Assembly: GCA_026125285.1 (NCBI GenBank)
Contig: JAHCLO010000001.1
Coordinates: 62,001-126,000 of the forward strand
Source: Verrucomicrobiia bacterium
GTDB lineage: Bacteria > Verrucomicrobiota > Verrucomicrobiia > Limisphaerales > JADLHS01
Direction: 5' to 3'
Length of the DNA: 64,000 nt
In this document: one piece after another, positions 43,830 through 53,222 of the stretch
How positions within the stretch are numbered: position 1 is the first letter of the stretch
How the letters are laid out: each line of letters opens with the position of its first letter
The notes under the pieces: generated by a model
Told to the model about the DNA's origin: nothing
Seen by the model: the letters and a program-made list of their open reading frames with translations, nothing else
Database searches by the model: none
Translations under genes and position numbers: made by a program

Positions 43830-44374
43830 TCGCGCTGCAACATATCCTCCTGTTTGCGACCGCATTTCTGGCGGTGTTCTGGGAAGCAGCGTTTCCTTTC
43901 GTTCGCGCCATGTTCGGCGCGCAGATCAGTCTCTTGCCGCCATTGATGGTTTATGCCGCGCTGAACCTGGGACTGACCAGCGTGGCCGCACTCGCGGTGG
44001 TGAGCGGAGTGCTTTTCGATTCACTCTCCGCCAATCCGCTGGGCATCAGCATCCTGCCGTTGTTCATGATTGGCCTGGTGATTTGGGCGCGCCGCGATTT
44101 GGTGCTGCGCGATCAGCCGTTTGCTCAATTTGTGCTGGGTTTGTTCGCCAGCGCCGCCACACCAGTTTTGATGGTGGTGTTGCTGTTGACCGCGGGCCAG
44201 ACCCCACTGCTGGGCTGGGGCTCGCTGTGGCAATGGCTGATCATGAGCCTGGGCGGTGCGTGCGCCACCCCGATCCTGTTTATCCTGTTCGGCTGGGCCC
44301 ATCACGCTCTGGGTTACCGCCGCGTCACCGAAACCAGTTTTCGTCCAGACCGGGAAATCCGACGCGGAAGATGA
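43826..44374 (+). CDS. mreD: Rod shape-determining protein MreD
   Basis: A 182-residue integral membrane protein with about five hydrophobic segments ('ILLFATAFLAVFWEAAF', 'LLPPLMVYAALNLGL', 'SILPLFMIGLVIWA', 'FVLGLFASAATPVLMVVLLLT', 'LIMSLGGACATPILFILFGW'). The 'GVLFDSLSANPLGISILPL' loop corresponds to the MreD 'G...D......G...L' pattern. Sequence identity in this family is low, so the call rests mainly on hydropathy, length and position directly after mreC with a 4-bp overlap. It forms the membrane elongasome with MreC, RodA and PBP2. Confidence 0.88.
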   Translation: MIALQHILLFATAFLAVFWEAAFPFVRAMFGAQISLLPPLMVYAALNLGLTSVAALAVVSGVLFDSLSANPLGISILPLFMIGLVIWARRDLVLRDQPFAQFVLGLFASAATPVLMVVLLLTAGQTPLLGWGSLWQWLIMSLGGACATPILFILFGWAHHALGYRRVTETSFRPDREIRRGR

Positions 44375-44433
44375 GAACCAACACCATGAGTATCACCGCG
44401 ACAATGAAGACGCGATACATCCTGCGGGGCGCA

Positions 44434-44511
44434 GATAGAGCGCGTCACTCCGTGCGCGCCGCAACTGACACCTCGCTTCCCCACCGGCGCGCACGGAGTA
44501 ACGCGCCCTAC
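44434..44511. repeat. REP pair (BIME-like), family B, inside the rod operon
   Basis: AGAGCGCGTCACTCCGTGCGCGCC opens (GTAG decayed to ATAG) and GGCGCGCACGGAGTAACGCGCCCTAC closes, CTAC at 44508-44511; both are quoted in shortened terms: arms GCGCGTCACTCCGT and ACGGAGTAACGCGC. It occupies the 232-bp mreD-mrdA gap and has the same central spacer type (GCAAC...TTCCCACC) as 36169-36245. Confidence 0.87.
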
Positions 44512-44606
44512 CCTGGCTTGGATTTTGGCTGTCACGACACAAGCTGGAGTAAGGACGTTTCGAGTTCCGTGGCCCATGCGGCCGGTTTGTCCTCCGCCAT
44601 TTGCTG

Positions 44607-46652
44607 ATGCTGGTTTACGACCAATTGAGAAAGAACGACCCGCAGTTGCGACTGTTGGCGCTAATCGTCCTGCTCGCATTCGGCGTGCTTCTCGTCGGCG
44701 TGTGGTGGGTGCAGATCGTTAGCGCGCGGCATTACCAGGCCTCGCTCGAAACCCAGTCGTTCCGCAGCGTGCGCCTGCCCGCCTTGCGAGGGAAAATTCT
44801 CGACCGGCAGGGTCGCGTGCTGGCCGAAAATCGGCCCAACTGCAGCATTGGACTTTACCTGGAGGATTTGCGCCCGGCGTTCGACGCCGCCGGCGGTGCG
44901 GAAGTCCGGCGTGTGCGCGCCGAGCGTGCCCGTTTGCTGGCAGCCCGAGAGGCAGCAGTGGGACGCAAGCTCACCAAGACCGAACGTCGCCCCTACACAT
45001 TGAGTTTGGGCGAGCGAACCATGCTGCGCACGAACGCCTTCTACGCCGTGGCCAGCAACATCGTCGCCCAAATTGGCGCGGGACTGCAACAGCCGATGAT
45101 GCTCGATCCCGATAGTTTTCATCGCCATTATCGCATCACTCGTTTCCTGCCCTTTCCCGTGGCAACCAATCTCTCGGTGGCCCAGATTGCCCGCTTCGAG
45201 GAACAACTCCACGGCATCCTCGGCGCGGACCTGGAAGTTCAATCCACACGTATTTACCCACAGGGTGTGACTGCGTCGCATGTGATTGGCTATGTGCGCC
45301 GGGACAATGATTCGACCGAGGGTGAGCAGGCTTTCTTTTCCTATCGGCTGCCCGACTACCGGGGCGTGGTGGGCATTGAAGGACATTTTGACGAACAACT
45401 GCGCGGGCTGGCGGGTGGCAAATCCGTGCTCGTTAACAACCTTGGCTATCGTCAGTCGGAAACCGTTTGGGCCACCCCGGAGGCAGGCCGCAATGTCGTC
45501 CTCACTCTCGACCTGGACATTCAACGCGCCGCGGAACGCGCCCTGCGCGACCGACAGGGACCACACGTCCGTGGCGCGGTGGTGGTCCTGGACGTTCACC
45601 GCGGTGACATTCTCGCGCTGGTATCCGCACCCGCCCCGGATCCCAATTATGTCATCTCTGGCTTTCCGCCCGAGGAATTTGCGCGGTGGCAGGACGAACG
45701 ACTGGGAATGCAGAGAAATCGCGCGACGCAGGAGATTTACCAGCCCGGGTCCATCTTCAAGCCCCTTGTAGGTTTGGCAGTATTGGAAGCGGGGCTTAAT
45801 CCCCTGGAGAGTTTCCTCGTTGAACCGGATCCGCAGAATCCAACGCGCGGCGCCATTTTCGTGGGCCCGCAGAAATTCAGAGACACCGTTTCCCCCGGCA
45901 AGTACGACTTCCGCCGGGCCATCGCCAAGTCCAGCAATTCCTACTTCATCACCAACGGACTCCGCTTCGGAGTCGCGAACATTGTGGAACTGGCCAAACA
46001 GTTGCATCTCGGGGAGCGCTATGGACTCCCGACGATGCAGGAGTCGGCTGGGATATTTCCCAGCCTTAGACGGGTGAGCGCCAACTGGCGGAGTGGCGAC
46101 ACCGCCAATCTTTGCATTGGCCAAGGCGAAATGGCCGTGACGCCCCTCCAAATGGCCGTGATGACCGCGGCCTTTGCCAATGGCGGAAAGGTCTTGTTAC
46201 CGCGACTGGTTCAACGAATCGAAGCCTACGACCCGACGTCGTTGTCCCCCACACAAGTCTTTCCTGCGGGCCAGGTGCGCAATCATATCGGCGTGAACCC
46301 ACGTCATCTCGACACGCTCCGCGATGCAATGCTGGCAGATACGGAAGACCCCGAAGGCACGGCTTACGCCGCGTTCCGCGATTTCCGCCCCCGTTCCGGG
46401 CAGGCCGCGCCGATGCGGGTTTGTGGCAAGACCGGCACCGCGCAAAAGAAAGACCTCAACGGGCGCTTGCAGGATTACATCACTTGGTTTGCTTCCTTCG
46501 CGCCGTACGAGGAACCCCGTTACGCGGTCGTGGTGATGGTGGAAAGCGGCAGTTCGGGCGGCGGGGCGTGTGCGCCCGTGGCGCGCGACATCTACGCCTC
46601 CATCCAGAAACTGGAGGCCGCGGCGGAAAGAGCAGTTGTGCAGAATCCATGA
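44607..46652 (+). CDS. mrdA: Penicillin-binding protein 2 (peptidoglycan transpeptidase)
   Basis: A 681-residue class B PBP that crosslinks wall peptides during elongation as the partner of RodA. An N-terminal membrane anchor ('LLALIVLLAFGVLLVGVWWV') is followed by the pedestal/dimerisation domain ('LRGKILDRQGRVLAENRP', 'VIGYVRR', 'GVVGIEGHFDEQLRG'). The transpeptidase domain has the nucleophile SxxK in 'YQPGSIFKPLVG' near residue 385, SxN in 'AKSSNSYF' near 440 and KTG in 'VCGKTGTAQKKD' near 612. The Ser-Asn motif directly precedes 'YFI', as in other PBP2s. The start could also be TTG 44601. It is separated from mreD by a palindromic element and from rodA by 86 bp containing a small GCGGCG/CGCCGC hairpin (46684-46700). 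Confidence 0.96.
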   Translation: MLVYDQLRKNDPQLRLLALIVLLAFGVLLVGVWWVQIVSARHYQASLETQSFRSVRLPALRGKILDRQGRVLAENRPNCSIGLYLEDLRPAFDAAGGAEVRRVRAERARLLAAREAAVGRKLTKTERRPYTLSLGERTMLRTNAFYAVASNIVAQIGAGLQQPMMLDPDSFHRHYRITRFLPFPVATNLSVAQIARFEEQLHGILGADLEVQSTRIYPQGVTASHVIGYVRRDNDSTEGEQAFFSYRLPDYRGVVGIEGHFDEQLRGLAGGKSVLVNNLGYRQSETVWATPEAGRNVVLTLDLDIQRAAERALRDRQGPHVRGAVVVLDVHRGDILALVSAPAPDPNYVISGFPPEEFARWQDERLGMQRNRATQEIYQPGSIFKPLVGLAVLEAGLNPLESFLVEPDPQNPTRGAIFVGPQKFRDTVSPGKYDFRRAIAKSSNSYFITNGLRFGVANIVELAKQLHLGERYGLPTMQESAGIFPSLRRVSANWRSGDTANLCIGQGEMAVTPLQMAVMTAAFANGGKVLLPRLVQRIEAYDPTSLSPTQVFPAGQVRNHIGVNPRHLDTLRDAMLADTEDPEGTAYAAFRDFRPRSGQAAPMRVCGKTGTAQKKDLNGRLQDYITWFASFAPYEEPRYAVVVMVESGSSGGGACAPVARDIYASIQKLEAAAERAVVQNP

Positions 46653-46738
46653 AAAGCCCCCGACTAAGAGTGACCATGATACAGCGGCGCATTTCGCCGC
46701 GCGCTCGCACTCGCGTGAGCACTGTAAAATCTTGAACC

Positions 46739-47956
46739 ATGTTTGAAGCCACCCTCAGTGATCGTCAGGGCCGACTCGACCGGCTGCAAATCGCCGCCGT
46801 GGTCGGACTGATGTTGTTGAGTGTGGCCTTCGTTTATAGCGCCACCATGGCGGATGACATCGCGCGTGAACTGGCGTGGTACCATCAAACCTGGGTACGC
46901 CAGGTGGTGTGGTTCGCGCTGGGCACAGCGGCGGTTGTGGGCGTCTGTCTGGTTGAGTATCACACACTCGCCCGCTGGGCCTTCGTGGCTTACTGGCTCA
47001 CCATCTTGGGGTTGGTTGCGGTGCTGATTCCCGGAATCGGCACCACCCGTGGTTGGGGTGCCATGCGTTGGATTGATCTGGGACCGCTGGGTCAGTTTCA
47101 ACCCTCGGAGTTCGCCAAGCTCGGCGTTATCTTGGCGTTGGCACATTTTCTCAGCCGGCCGGTGGATGAACTCCGCTTCCCGGCAAACTTCTGGAAAGGG
47201 ATCGGACTGATCCTGCTCCCGTTTGTGCTTATCATGAAAGAACCCGACCTCGGCTCGGCCATCGTGCTGCTGCCGACCGGTCTGGTAATGATGTTTGTGG
47301 CCGGCACGCCGCGACGTTATCTGCTGCGGTTGGTGGGCGGGGTTGGAATCCTGGGCGCGCTGTTTCTGGTGGACGTTCTGTTCGCCCCGCCCGGCTGGTG
47401 GCAAATCAAACTGGAAGATTACCAACGCCACCGGCTGATGACTTATTTCGGACGCGATTTCACCCCGCCCAACGCCACCCCGGAGCAACGCCGTCGCGCC
47501 AGGGAACTGGAGGACGCCAAATCCTACCAGATCCGGCAGGCGCTGATCTCCGTGGGTTCCGGCGGATTCTGGGGCAAGGGCTGGCGTCAGGGCACGCAGA
47601 ATTCCCTGGGCTTTCTGCCGCGAGGTGCGGCCCACAACGATTTCATCTTCTCCGTGATTGCCGAGGAGAAGGGATTCGTAGGCAGCGTGACTGTGCTCAC
47701 GCTGTATGCGGTGGTCCTCTTTACGGGATTGAGGATCGCCGGCCAAGCGCGCGACCGCCTGGGTAAACTGCTGGCTGTGGGAGTCGTCACGCTCCTGTTC
47801 AGCCACGTCTTCATCAACATCGGCATGAACATTCGTCTCATGCCCGTGACGGGCGTGCCACTGCCGCTGTTAAGTTACGGCGGGTCTTCAGTGCTCGGCT
47901 CGTTGATCGCCATGGGCATGCTTCAGAACGTGTACATCTATCGAAAAGGATACTAA
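46739..47956 (+). CDS. rodA: RodA SEDS peptidoglycan glycosyltransferase
   Basis: A 405-residue polytopic SEDS protein that polymerises lipid II into glycan strands with PBP2. Typical landmarks are 'WVRQVVWFALGTAAVVGV', 'GWGAMRWIDLGPLGQFQPSEFAKLG' (shortened; RW.. .G...QPSE), 'LLPFVLIMKEPDLGSAIVLLP' with the putative catalytic Asp in 'KEPDLGSA', 'LISVGSGGFWGKGWRQGTQ', 'FLPRGAAHNDFIFSVIAEEKGFVG' (shortened) and 'IGMNIRLMPVTGVPLPLLSYGGSS' (shortened). Length and about ten membrane segments fit. The next gene (RNase E/G) begins 3 bp after its stop. Confidence 0.97.
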   Translation: MFEATLSDRQGRLDRLQIAAVVGLMLLSVAFVYSATMADDIARELAWYHQTWVRQVVWFALGTAAVVGVCLVEYHTLARWAFVAYWLTILGLVAVLIPGIGTTRGWGAMRWIDLGPLGQFQPSEFAKLGVILALAHFLSRPVDELRFPANFWKGIGLILLPFVLIMKEPDLGSAIVLLPTGLVMMFVAGTPRRYLLRLVGGVGILGALFLVDVLFAPPGWWQIKLEDYQRHRLMTYFGRDFTPPNATPEQRRRARELEDAKSYQIRQALISVGSGGFWGKGWRQGTQNSLGFLPRGAAHNDFIFSVIAEEKGFVGSVTVLTLYAVVLFTGLRIAGQARDRLGKLLAVGVVTLLFSHVFINIGMNIRLMPVTGVPLPLLSYGGSSVLGSLIAMGMLQNVYIYRKGY

Positions 47957-47959
47957 AAT

Positions 47960-49930
47960 ATGAGCGAGAGAAATTTTTCGCGCCGGCGCCGCGGCATGCG
48001 GTTCCGCCCCAGTGGCGGTTTGGGCCGGAGTCAGCAGAAGCCTGACCGCGAAGCCAGCCAAGCCCGCGCGGAGGTAATCGGCGAAACCTCGGGCGGTCCG
48101 GAGCGGCTCTTCGAGCACCGGCATCAAACGGAAATCGAACGTGCCGAGAACATCGCCGCCGGCCTGCCGCCCACTGGCGCCCCCGCCGATGCCGTCCCCC
48201 CGCCGCCGGCGGAAAAAAAGCAGTTCCGCGAACCGGATCTGAAGCGAACCGCGGAGGTGGATTCGGAGAAACCCTACCAACCGGTGGCGGTAAAGGAACA
48301 ACCCAAAGGCATTGTCGAAACCCTCAAGGTCGCCGCCACCAATCTGGTCAAGAAGGTGCAGCGTTTGATCCGCCCGGTGAAGAAGATTCACAAAGAAGTC
48401 ATCATCAATACGGAGACGCTGGAAACCCGCGTGGCGGTGCTCGAAGACGGCAAGCTCGAGGAATTCAACATCGAGCGCACCACGGAGGAACGCCTCGTTG
48501 GCAGCATTTTCAAGGGCCGGGTGCGCAATCTCGAGGACGGCCTGAAAGCCGCTTTCGTGGATATTGGCTTCGAGAAGAACGCTTTCCTGCACTACTGGGA
48601 CATTGTCCCCAACCAATTCGACAGCGGGGTCGAAATCGTGGATCGCCCTACCAAGAAACGCGACAAACCGCGCATCACCCAAAAGGACATTCCCCGGCTG
48701 TATCCCACCGGCACTGACATCATCGTTCAGGTTACGAAAGGTCCCATCGGCACCAAAGGCCCGCGCATCACCACCAATCTGGTGTTACCCGGACGCTACC
48801 TCGTGTTGTTGCCCAACTCGGACCAAAGCGGCATCTCGCGCAAGATCGAGAACCAGCAGGAACGGCAACGCCTCAAAAAAGTCCTCCGCGAACTCACCAT
48901 CCCGGACGGCATGGGCGTGATCATGCGCACCGCCGGCGAAGGCCAGCAAAAACGTTACTTCGTGCGCGACCTGGCGCTGCTGCTCGAGGAATGGCGCGGC
49001 ATCCAGGAACGCATCAAATCCCAGCCCCCCGCCACCTGTGTGTTTCAGGAGCCCGATTTGATCGAACGCACCGTCCGGGATTTTCTCACGGAGGACGTCG
49101 AGCGGATCGTCGTGGACAGTCCCAAGGCTTACGAACGCATGCGCGACATGATCACCAAGATTTCGCGGCGCTCGGCTTCCAAGGTCAAAAACTACGTCGA
49201 AGCGCAACCGATCTTCGACCGGTTTGGCATCAGCAAGCAACTCGAGAACGCCTTCTCCCGCCAGGTCCATCTGAAAAGCGGCGGCTACATCGTCGTGGAT
49301 GAAACCGAGGCGTTGGTGGCCATTGACGTCAACACCGGTCGTCACAAAGGCAGCCGCGACCAGGAATCCACGATTCTCAAGGTCAACCAGGAGGCCGCGG
49401 ACGAAATTTGCCGGCAACTGCGCCTGCGCAACATGGGCGGCTTGATCGTGCTCGACTTCATTGACATGAAAGGCCGGCGCGACCAGCAAAGCGTGTATCA
49501 GCGCATGAAGGAAGGTTTGCGTCGCGACAAAGCCAAGACGCACATCCTCCCCATCTCGCCGCTCGGCCTCATGGAAATGACCCGTCAGCGCCACACCGAG
49601 AGCGTGCGTTCGGCCGTCTATGATGATTGCCCGTACTGCAAGGGCCGCGGCAAGGTCAAGAGCGTCCTCACCATGAGCGTCGAGATTCAGCGCAAGCTCC
49701 AGGAAATCCTCAAGAAACGGTCGCGCGACGAATCGGACTTCCAATTACGCATCGTCGTCCACCCCACCGTGCTCGAACGCCTGCGCACCGAGGACGAGAA
49801 ACACCTGATCGAAATGGAAAAGCGTTACTTCGGCAAACTTTCGTTTCGGGCCGACCCCGGCATGCACGCCGAACAATTCAAGATTCAGAACGTGGCCACG
49901 AACGAGGAACTGGCCAGCGTCGGCGCCTGA
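47960..49930 (+). CDS. rng: Ribonuclease E/G family endoribonuclease
   Basis: A 656-residue single-strand endoribonuclease for RNA processing and decay. An N-terminal basic, proline-rich extension of about 140 residues ('RNFSRRRRGMRFRPSGG', 'APADAVPPPPAEKKQ') precedes the conserved core. The S1 RNA-binding domain is at 'GSIFKGRVRNLEDGLKAAF', 'VDIGFEKNAFLHYWDI'. The catalytic domain has both metal-binding aspartates: 'LVAIDVNTGRHKGSRD' and 'MGGLIVLDFIDMKGRRDQQ'. A zinc-link CPxC sits in 'DDCPYCKGRGKVKS'. The long C-terminal degradosome scaffold of enterobacterial RNase E is absent, so it is closer to RNase G with an added N-terminus. In enterobacteria rng also lies near mreBCD. A terminator follows. 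Confidence 0.95.
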   Translation: MSERNFSRRRRGMRFRPSGGLGRSQQKPDREASQARAEVIGETSGGPERLFEHRHQTEIERAENIAAGLPPTGAPADAVPPPPAEKKQFREPDLKRTAEVDSEKPYQPVAVKEQPKGIVETLKVAATNLVKKVQRLIRPVKKIHKEVIINTETLETRVAVLEDGKLEEFNIERTTEERLVGSIFKGRVRNLEDGLKAAFVDIGFEKNAFLHYWDIVPNQFDSGVEIVDRPTKKRDKPRITQKDIPRLYPTGTDIIVQVTKGPIGTKGPRITTNLVLPGRYLVLLPNSDQSGISRKIENQQERQRLKKVLRELTIPDGMGVIMRTAGEGQQKRYFVRDLALLLEEWRGIQERIKSQPPATCVFQEPDLIERTVRDFLTEDVERIVVDSPKAYERMRDMITKISRRSASKVKNYVEAQPIFDRFGISKQLENAFSRQVHLKSGGYIVVDETEALVAIDVNTGRHKGSRDQESTILKVNQEAADEICRQLRLRNMGGLIVLDFIDMKGRRDQQSVYQRMKEGLRRDKAKTHILPISPLGLMEMTRQRHTESVRSAVYDDCPYCKGRGKVKSVLTMSVEIQRKLQEILKKRSRDESDFQLRIVVHPTVLERLRTEDEKHLIEMEKRYFGKLSFRADPGMHAEQFKIQNVATNEELASVGA

Positions 49931-49947
49931 TTCCAGAATCCGCCTCC

Positions 49948-49982
49948 AACGCCCCGGTACATCGCCGGGGCGTTCTTGCTTT
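49948..49982 (+). terminator. Hairpin terminator of the rod-rng operon
   Basis: A 10-bp stem AACGCCCCGG (49948-49957) with CCGGGGCGTT (49965-49974), 7-nt loop, followed by CTTGCTTT, a weak T-tract, 17 bp after the stop. Confidence 0.75.
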
Positions 49983-50123
49983 GGTTCAAGCGAAAGCACA
50001 AATGATCGGGGGTGAACTGGATTGCCTCCCCTGCCCTGTCTTCCGGCCTGCGCCTTGCCGTTTAATGTCGTCGCGGTGCAATCTGAGTTTGCGCCATGGT
50101 CCAGAATCAGCAAACAATTCGGC

Positions 50124-53100
50124 ATGGCACCAGGACGATCTCCAGGAATTCTCCTATTGGTCCCAATGGCAACCTGCCTGCTCCTGCCGCTGAATCCTGC
50201 GGCGGGGCAAAGCCGGCAACTTCAGATGTCGGATGAATACATGCCCCGCCAATACACCAAAGACCACGGCCTCCCGGATGACGAGGTGCGCAACATCCTG
50301 CAAACGCGGGACGGCTATCTCTGGATTGTCACCCAACAAGGATTGGCCCGCTTTGATGGCAAGCAGTTCGTCATTTTCGATCACGCGAACTCGCCGGAGA
50401 TCGACGAAGACAGCCTTCTGAATCTGGCCGAGGACCGGGCCGGGAATTTGTGGATTGGTGCCCGCGATTATTTTCTTCGCCGTGAGGGCAACTCGTTTCA
50501 CCGTTTACCCCGCCGGCTGGATCGCCGCGGCCACCACACGCCGCGCATCGTCCCGAGTCGCCATGGGGGAATCTGGGCCAGTTCGCACGGTGGCGTGGCT
50601 CACGTTACCGGGAGCAATATTGCTTTGTTGCCTACAGGGCAAGGATGGTCCCCTGCGGACACGATTTTCGCATTGCAGGAAGACCACGATGGCGTGCTGT
50701 GGGTGGGAACCCGGGCTGGACTTCATCGGTTCGATTCGGAGCAGCAGCGGTTTGAAAAGAGCCCGCCGGCCTCGCTGCCGCGCCGAGCACCGATTTCGGT
50801 GACGGCCCTCCACCGCGGCTCTGAGCAGGCACTCTGGGCAATCTTCGCGGAGCTTGACCCGCTCCTTGTGTTTAATTGCACGAACGCTTTGGTCGGCCGA
50901 CGAACCGGCGGCCAGTGGAACGCTGTTTCTCCGTCCAACGCGTTTAGCTTCGACCTTTCAGTTGCGGCTTCGTTTATCCTTCAGGACAGTCGGAGGGATG
51001 TCTGGTTATCGGCATCACTGCAAGTCATCCACCGTCTGCACCACGCGCAATTTGATGTGCTTGCGCTTCCTTTGCCTCACAGCGACGACCGGGTGCTTTC
51101 GCTCCACGAAGATCACGAGGGCAACTTATGGATGGGCACCGGCCGCAGCGGCCTGTGGCGCTGGCAACCGCGCAAACTTAAGACCTACACCACCCGGGAG
51201 GGCTTGCCCGATGAGAACGCCTGGGTGGTGTGCGAAGCACCCGATGGCGCCGTGTGGATGGGCACGGACGGCGGCGTTAGCCGCCTGCACGAAAATCGGC
51301 TGGAAACCTGGACCACTGAACACGGTCTCGCTCGTGACTACATTCGCGCCGTGGCCGTCGCGGCGGATGGCACCGTTTGGATTGGCACGAGCTCGGGCCT
51401 CAACTCCTGGCGCGATGGCCAATTGAAACACCACCCTTTTCCTGGCGAGTGGTTCGAAGGCAAAATTCGCGCCCTCCTGCCCGCGCGAGACGGCGCACTG
51501 TGGGTGGCGGCCGCCACGGGCTTGAATCTCTTACACGGCGAACAACGCACTCAGTTCACCATCACCAATGGCCTGGCCCACAATGATGTTCGGGCGTTGT
51601 TGGAAGACCGGGAGGGGCGGCTTTGGATCGGGACTTACGGCGCCGGGCTTCAGTCTTACTACGATGGGCAGTTCAAGACCTACAGCACCAATGACGGGCT
51701 TTCCAACAACTTCGTCTGGGCGCTTCACGAGGACGCCGAAGGCGCGCTCTGGGTCGGGACGGCATCCGGTTTGAACCGCCTGCGCGACGAACAATTCACC
51801 GTGTTCAACACGCACCACGAGCTGCCCGACAATCTGGTCAATTTCATTCTGGAGGACGATTTGGGCCAGCTTTGGATCAGTCACGACCGTGGCATTTATC
51901 GCGCGCGGCTGGCGGCGTTGAATGACGTGGCGGAGGGCCGGGCCACTCGTGTGCAGTGTGTCAGCTATACCACGGCGGACGGCCTGCCTAGTGACGAAAC
52001 CAATGGCCAGAAGAGCTATCCCGCCGGCTGCAAGACCCGCGATGGCCGGCTCTGGTTTCCCACCACCCGCGGCGTGGCGGTTTTCGATCCCAAACTCCAC
52101 CGTGAGGAACTCGCGCCGCCCAAGCCGGTTATCGAACAGATTCGCGCCACCGGTGAATTGGTTTACGATCTCAACCCGCGCGATCCCTTCGCCGCGAATC
52201 AGACGCGAACCCTGGAGCAACGCGCGGGAGTGTTCCAACTGCCCGCCGGCAGCGGGCGCGTGCTGGAGTTCGATTTCACCGCCAACACGTTCGTCAGCGC
52301 CGAAAAAAGCCGTTTCCGCTGTCGCCTCCTGGGCATGGGTGAGCGCTGGATTGATTTGGGTACGCGCCGCGAGGCGTTCTTCACGAACTTGAAGCCTGGC
52401 AATTACCGCTTCGAGGTCGTGGCCGCGAATCATCATGGCGTCTGGCAGGAAACGCCGGCTGTGTTCGCCTTTTATCTCGCCCCGTTTTTTCATGAAACGG
52501 TTTGGTTTCGCGGCGGCACGGTGGCCGTCCTCTTGCTCGGTGCTGCGGGCGTCTATGCGTGGCGCGTTCGCGAATTGCGCCGCATCCAGCGTCTGGAGCA
52601 ACAAGCGGCTTTGAATCGAGAGCGTGCCCGTATTGCCAAGGACCTGCACGACGGCCTGGGTGCCGACCTCACCCAGATCTCCCTGCTGGCGGATCTGGCG
52701 GAAGCGGAACACCCCGCCGCCGGCAGTCCGGAATCCCGCCTCCGCAACCTTTCCGCCGCCTCCAAACAAATGGCCCAGGCGCTCAAGGACATCATCTGGT
52801 CGGCCAATCCCGCCGACACCACGCTCGACGGCGTCGTGGCGCACATCTGCCAGTATGCGGAAACTTTTCTGAACGCGGCGCAGATCGCCTGTCGGTTCGA
52901 CGTGCCGGATGATCTTCCCTCACGCCCGCTGTCCGTGACTGAACGCCAGAACTTGTTCCTCGTGACCAAGGAGGCGTTGAGCAACGTCGCCCGCCACGCC
53001 CAAGCCACCGAGGTCTGGATTCGGGTTGCCATCCACGATGCCACGTTGGCGCTGGCGATTGAGAACAACGGGCGCGGTTTCGGAAACGCCGGCGTGAACG

Positions 53101-53222
53101 CGGACTCGACGGGCCGGGGTCTGCCCAACATGCGACAGCGCATGGCGGCGGTGGGCGGCGAACTGCGGGTCGAGCCATTGCCCGAGCGCGGCACAAGAGT
53201 TTCTCTCACGCTGCAGTTATGA
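50124..53222 (+). CDS. Sensor histidine kinase with Reg_prop propeller sensor (second copy)
   Basis: About 1032 residues, with the same architecture as the 37133-40204 kinase. The order is signal peptide ('ILLLVPMATCLLLPLNPAAG'), Reg_prop propeller blades ('DGYLWIVTQQGLARFDG', 'LQEDHDGVLWVGTRAGLHRF', 'LLEDREGRLWIGTYGAGLQSY'), Y_Y_Y domain ('VVAANHHGVWQETPAVF'), one membrane span ('VWFRGGTVAVLLLGAAGVYAW') and kinase core. The phosphorylated His is in 'ARIAKDLHDGLGADL'; the N box is 'FLVTKEALSNVARHA'. The G1 box reads 'IENNGRGF', with Asn where Asp normally contacts adenine. Start chosen to give the signal peptide; the frame is open 34 codons further upstream. Its probable partner is the regulator at 53709, beyond a 486-bp hairpin-filled gap. 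Confidence 0.92.
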   Translation: MAPGRSPGILLLVPMATCLLLPLNPAAGQSRQLQMSDEYMPRQYTKDHGLPDDEVRNILQTRDGYLWIVTQQGLARFDGKQFVIFDHANSPEIDEDSLLNLAEDRAGNLWIGARDYFLRREGNSFHRLPRRLDRRGHHTPRIVPSRHGGIWASSHGGVAHVTGSNIALLPTGQGWSPADTIFALQEDHDGVLWVGTRAGLHRFDSEQQRFEKSPPASLPRRAPISVTALHRGSEQALWAIFAELDPLLVFNCTNALVGRRTGGQWNAVSPSNAFSFDLSVAASFILQDSRRDVWLSASLQVIHRLHHAQFDVLALPLPHSDDRVLSLHEDHEGNLWMGTGRSGLWRWQPRKLKTYTTREGLPDENAWVVCEAPDGAVWMGTDGGVSRLHENRLETWTTEHGLARDYIRAVAVAADGTVWIGTSSGLNSWRDGQLKHHPFPGEWFEGKIRALLPARDGALWVAAATGLNLLHGEQRTQFTITNGLAHNDVRALLEDREGRLWIGTYGAGLQSYYDGQFKTYSTNDGLSNNFVWALHEDAEGALWVGTASGLNRLRDEQFTVFNTHHELPDNLVNFILEDDLGQLWISHDRGIYRARLAALNDVAEGRATRVQCVSYTTADGLPSDETNGQKSYPAGCKTRDGRLWFPTTRGVAVFDPKLHREELAPPKPVIEQIRATGELVYDLNPRDPFAANQTRTLEQRAGVFQLPAGSGRVLEFDFTANTFVSAEKSRFRCRLLGMGERWIDLGTRREAFFTNLKPGNYRFEVVAANHHGVWQETPAVFAFYLAPFFHETVWFRGGTVAVLLLGAAGVYAWRVRELRRIQRLEQQAALNRERARIAKDLHDGLGADLTQISLLADLAEAEHPAAGSPESRLRNLSAASKQMAQALKDIIWSANPADTTLDGVVAHICQYAETFLNAAQIACRFDVPDDLPSRPLSVTERQNLFLVTKEALSNVARHAQATEVWIRVAIHDATLALAIENNGRGFGNAGVNADSTGRGLPNMRQRMAAVGGELRVEPLPERGTRVSLTLQL

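Noticed and set aside
44661-46151. Minus-strand open frame of 496 codons
   Set aside because: Antisense to mrdA, whose catalytic motifs are all intact in the other strand.
51531-52844. Minus-strand open frame of 437 codons
   Set aside because: Antisense to the second sensor kinase; no motif support.
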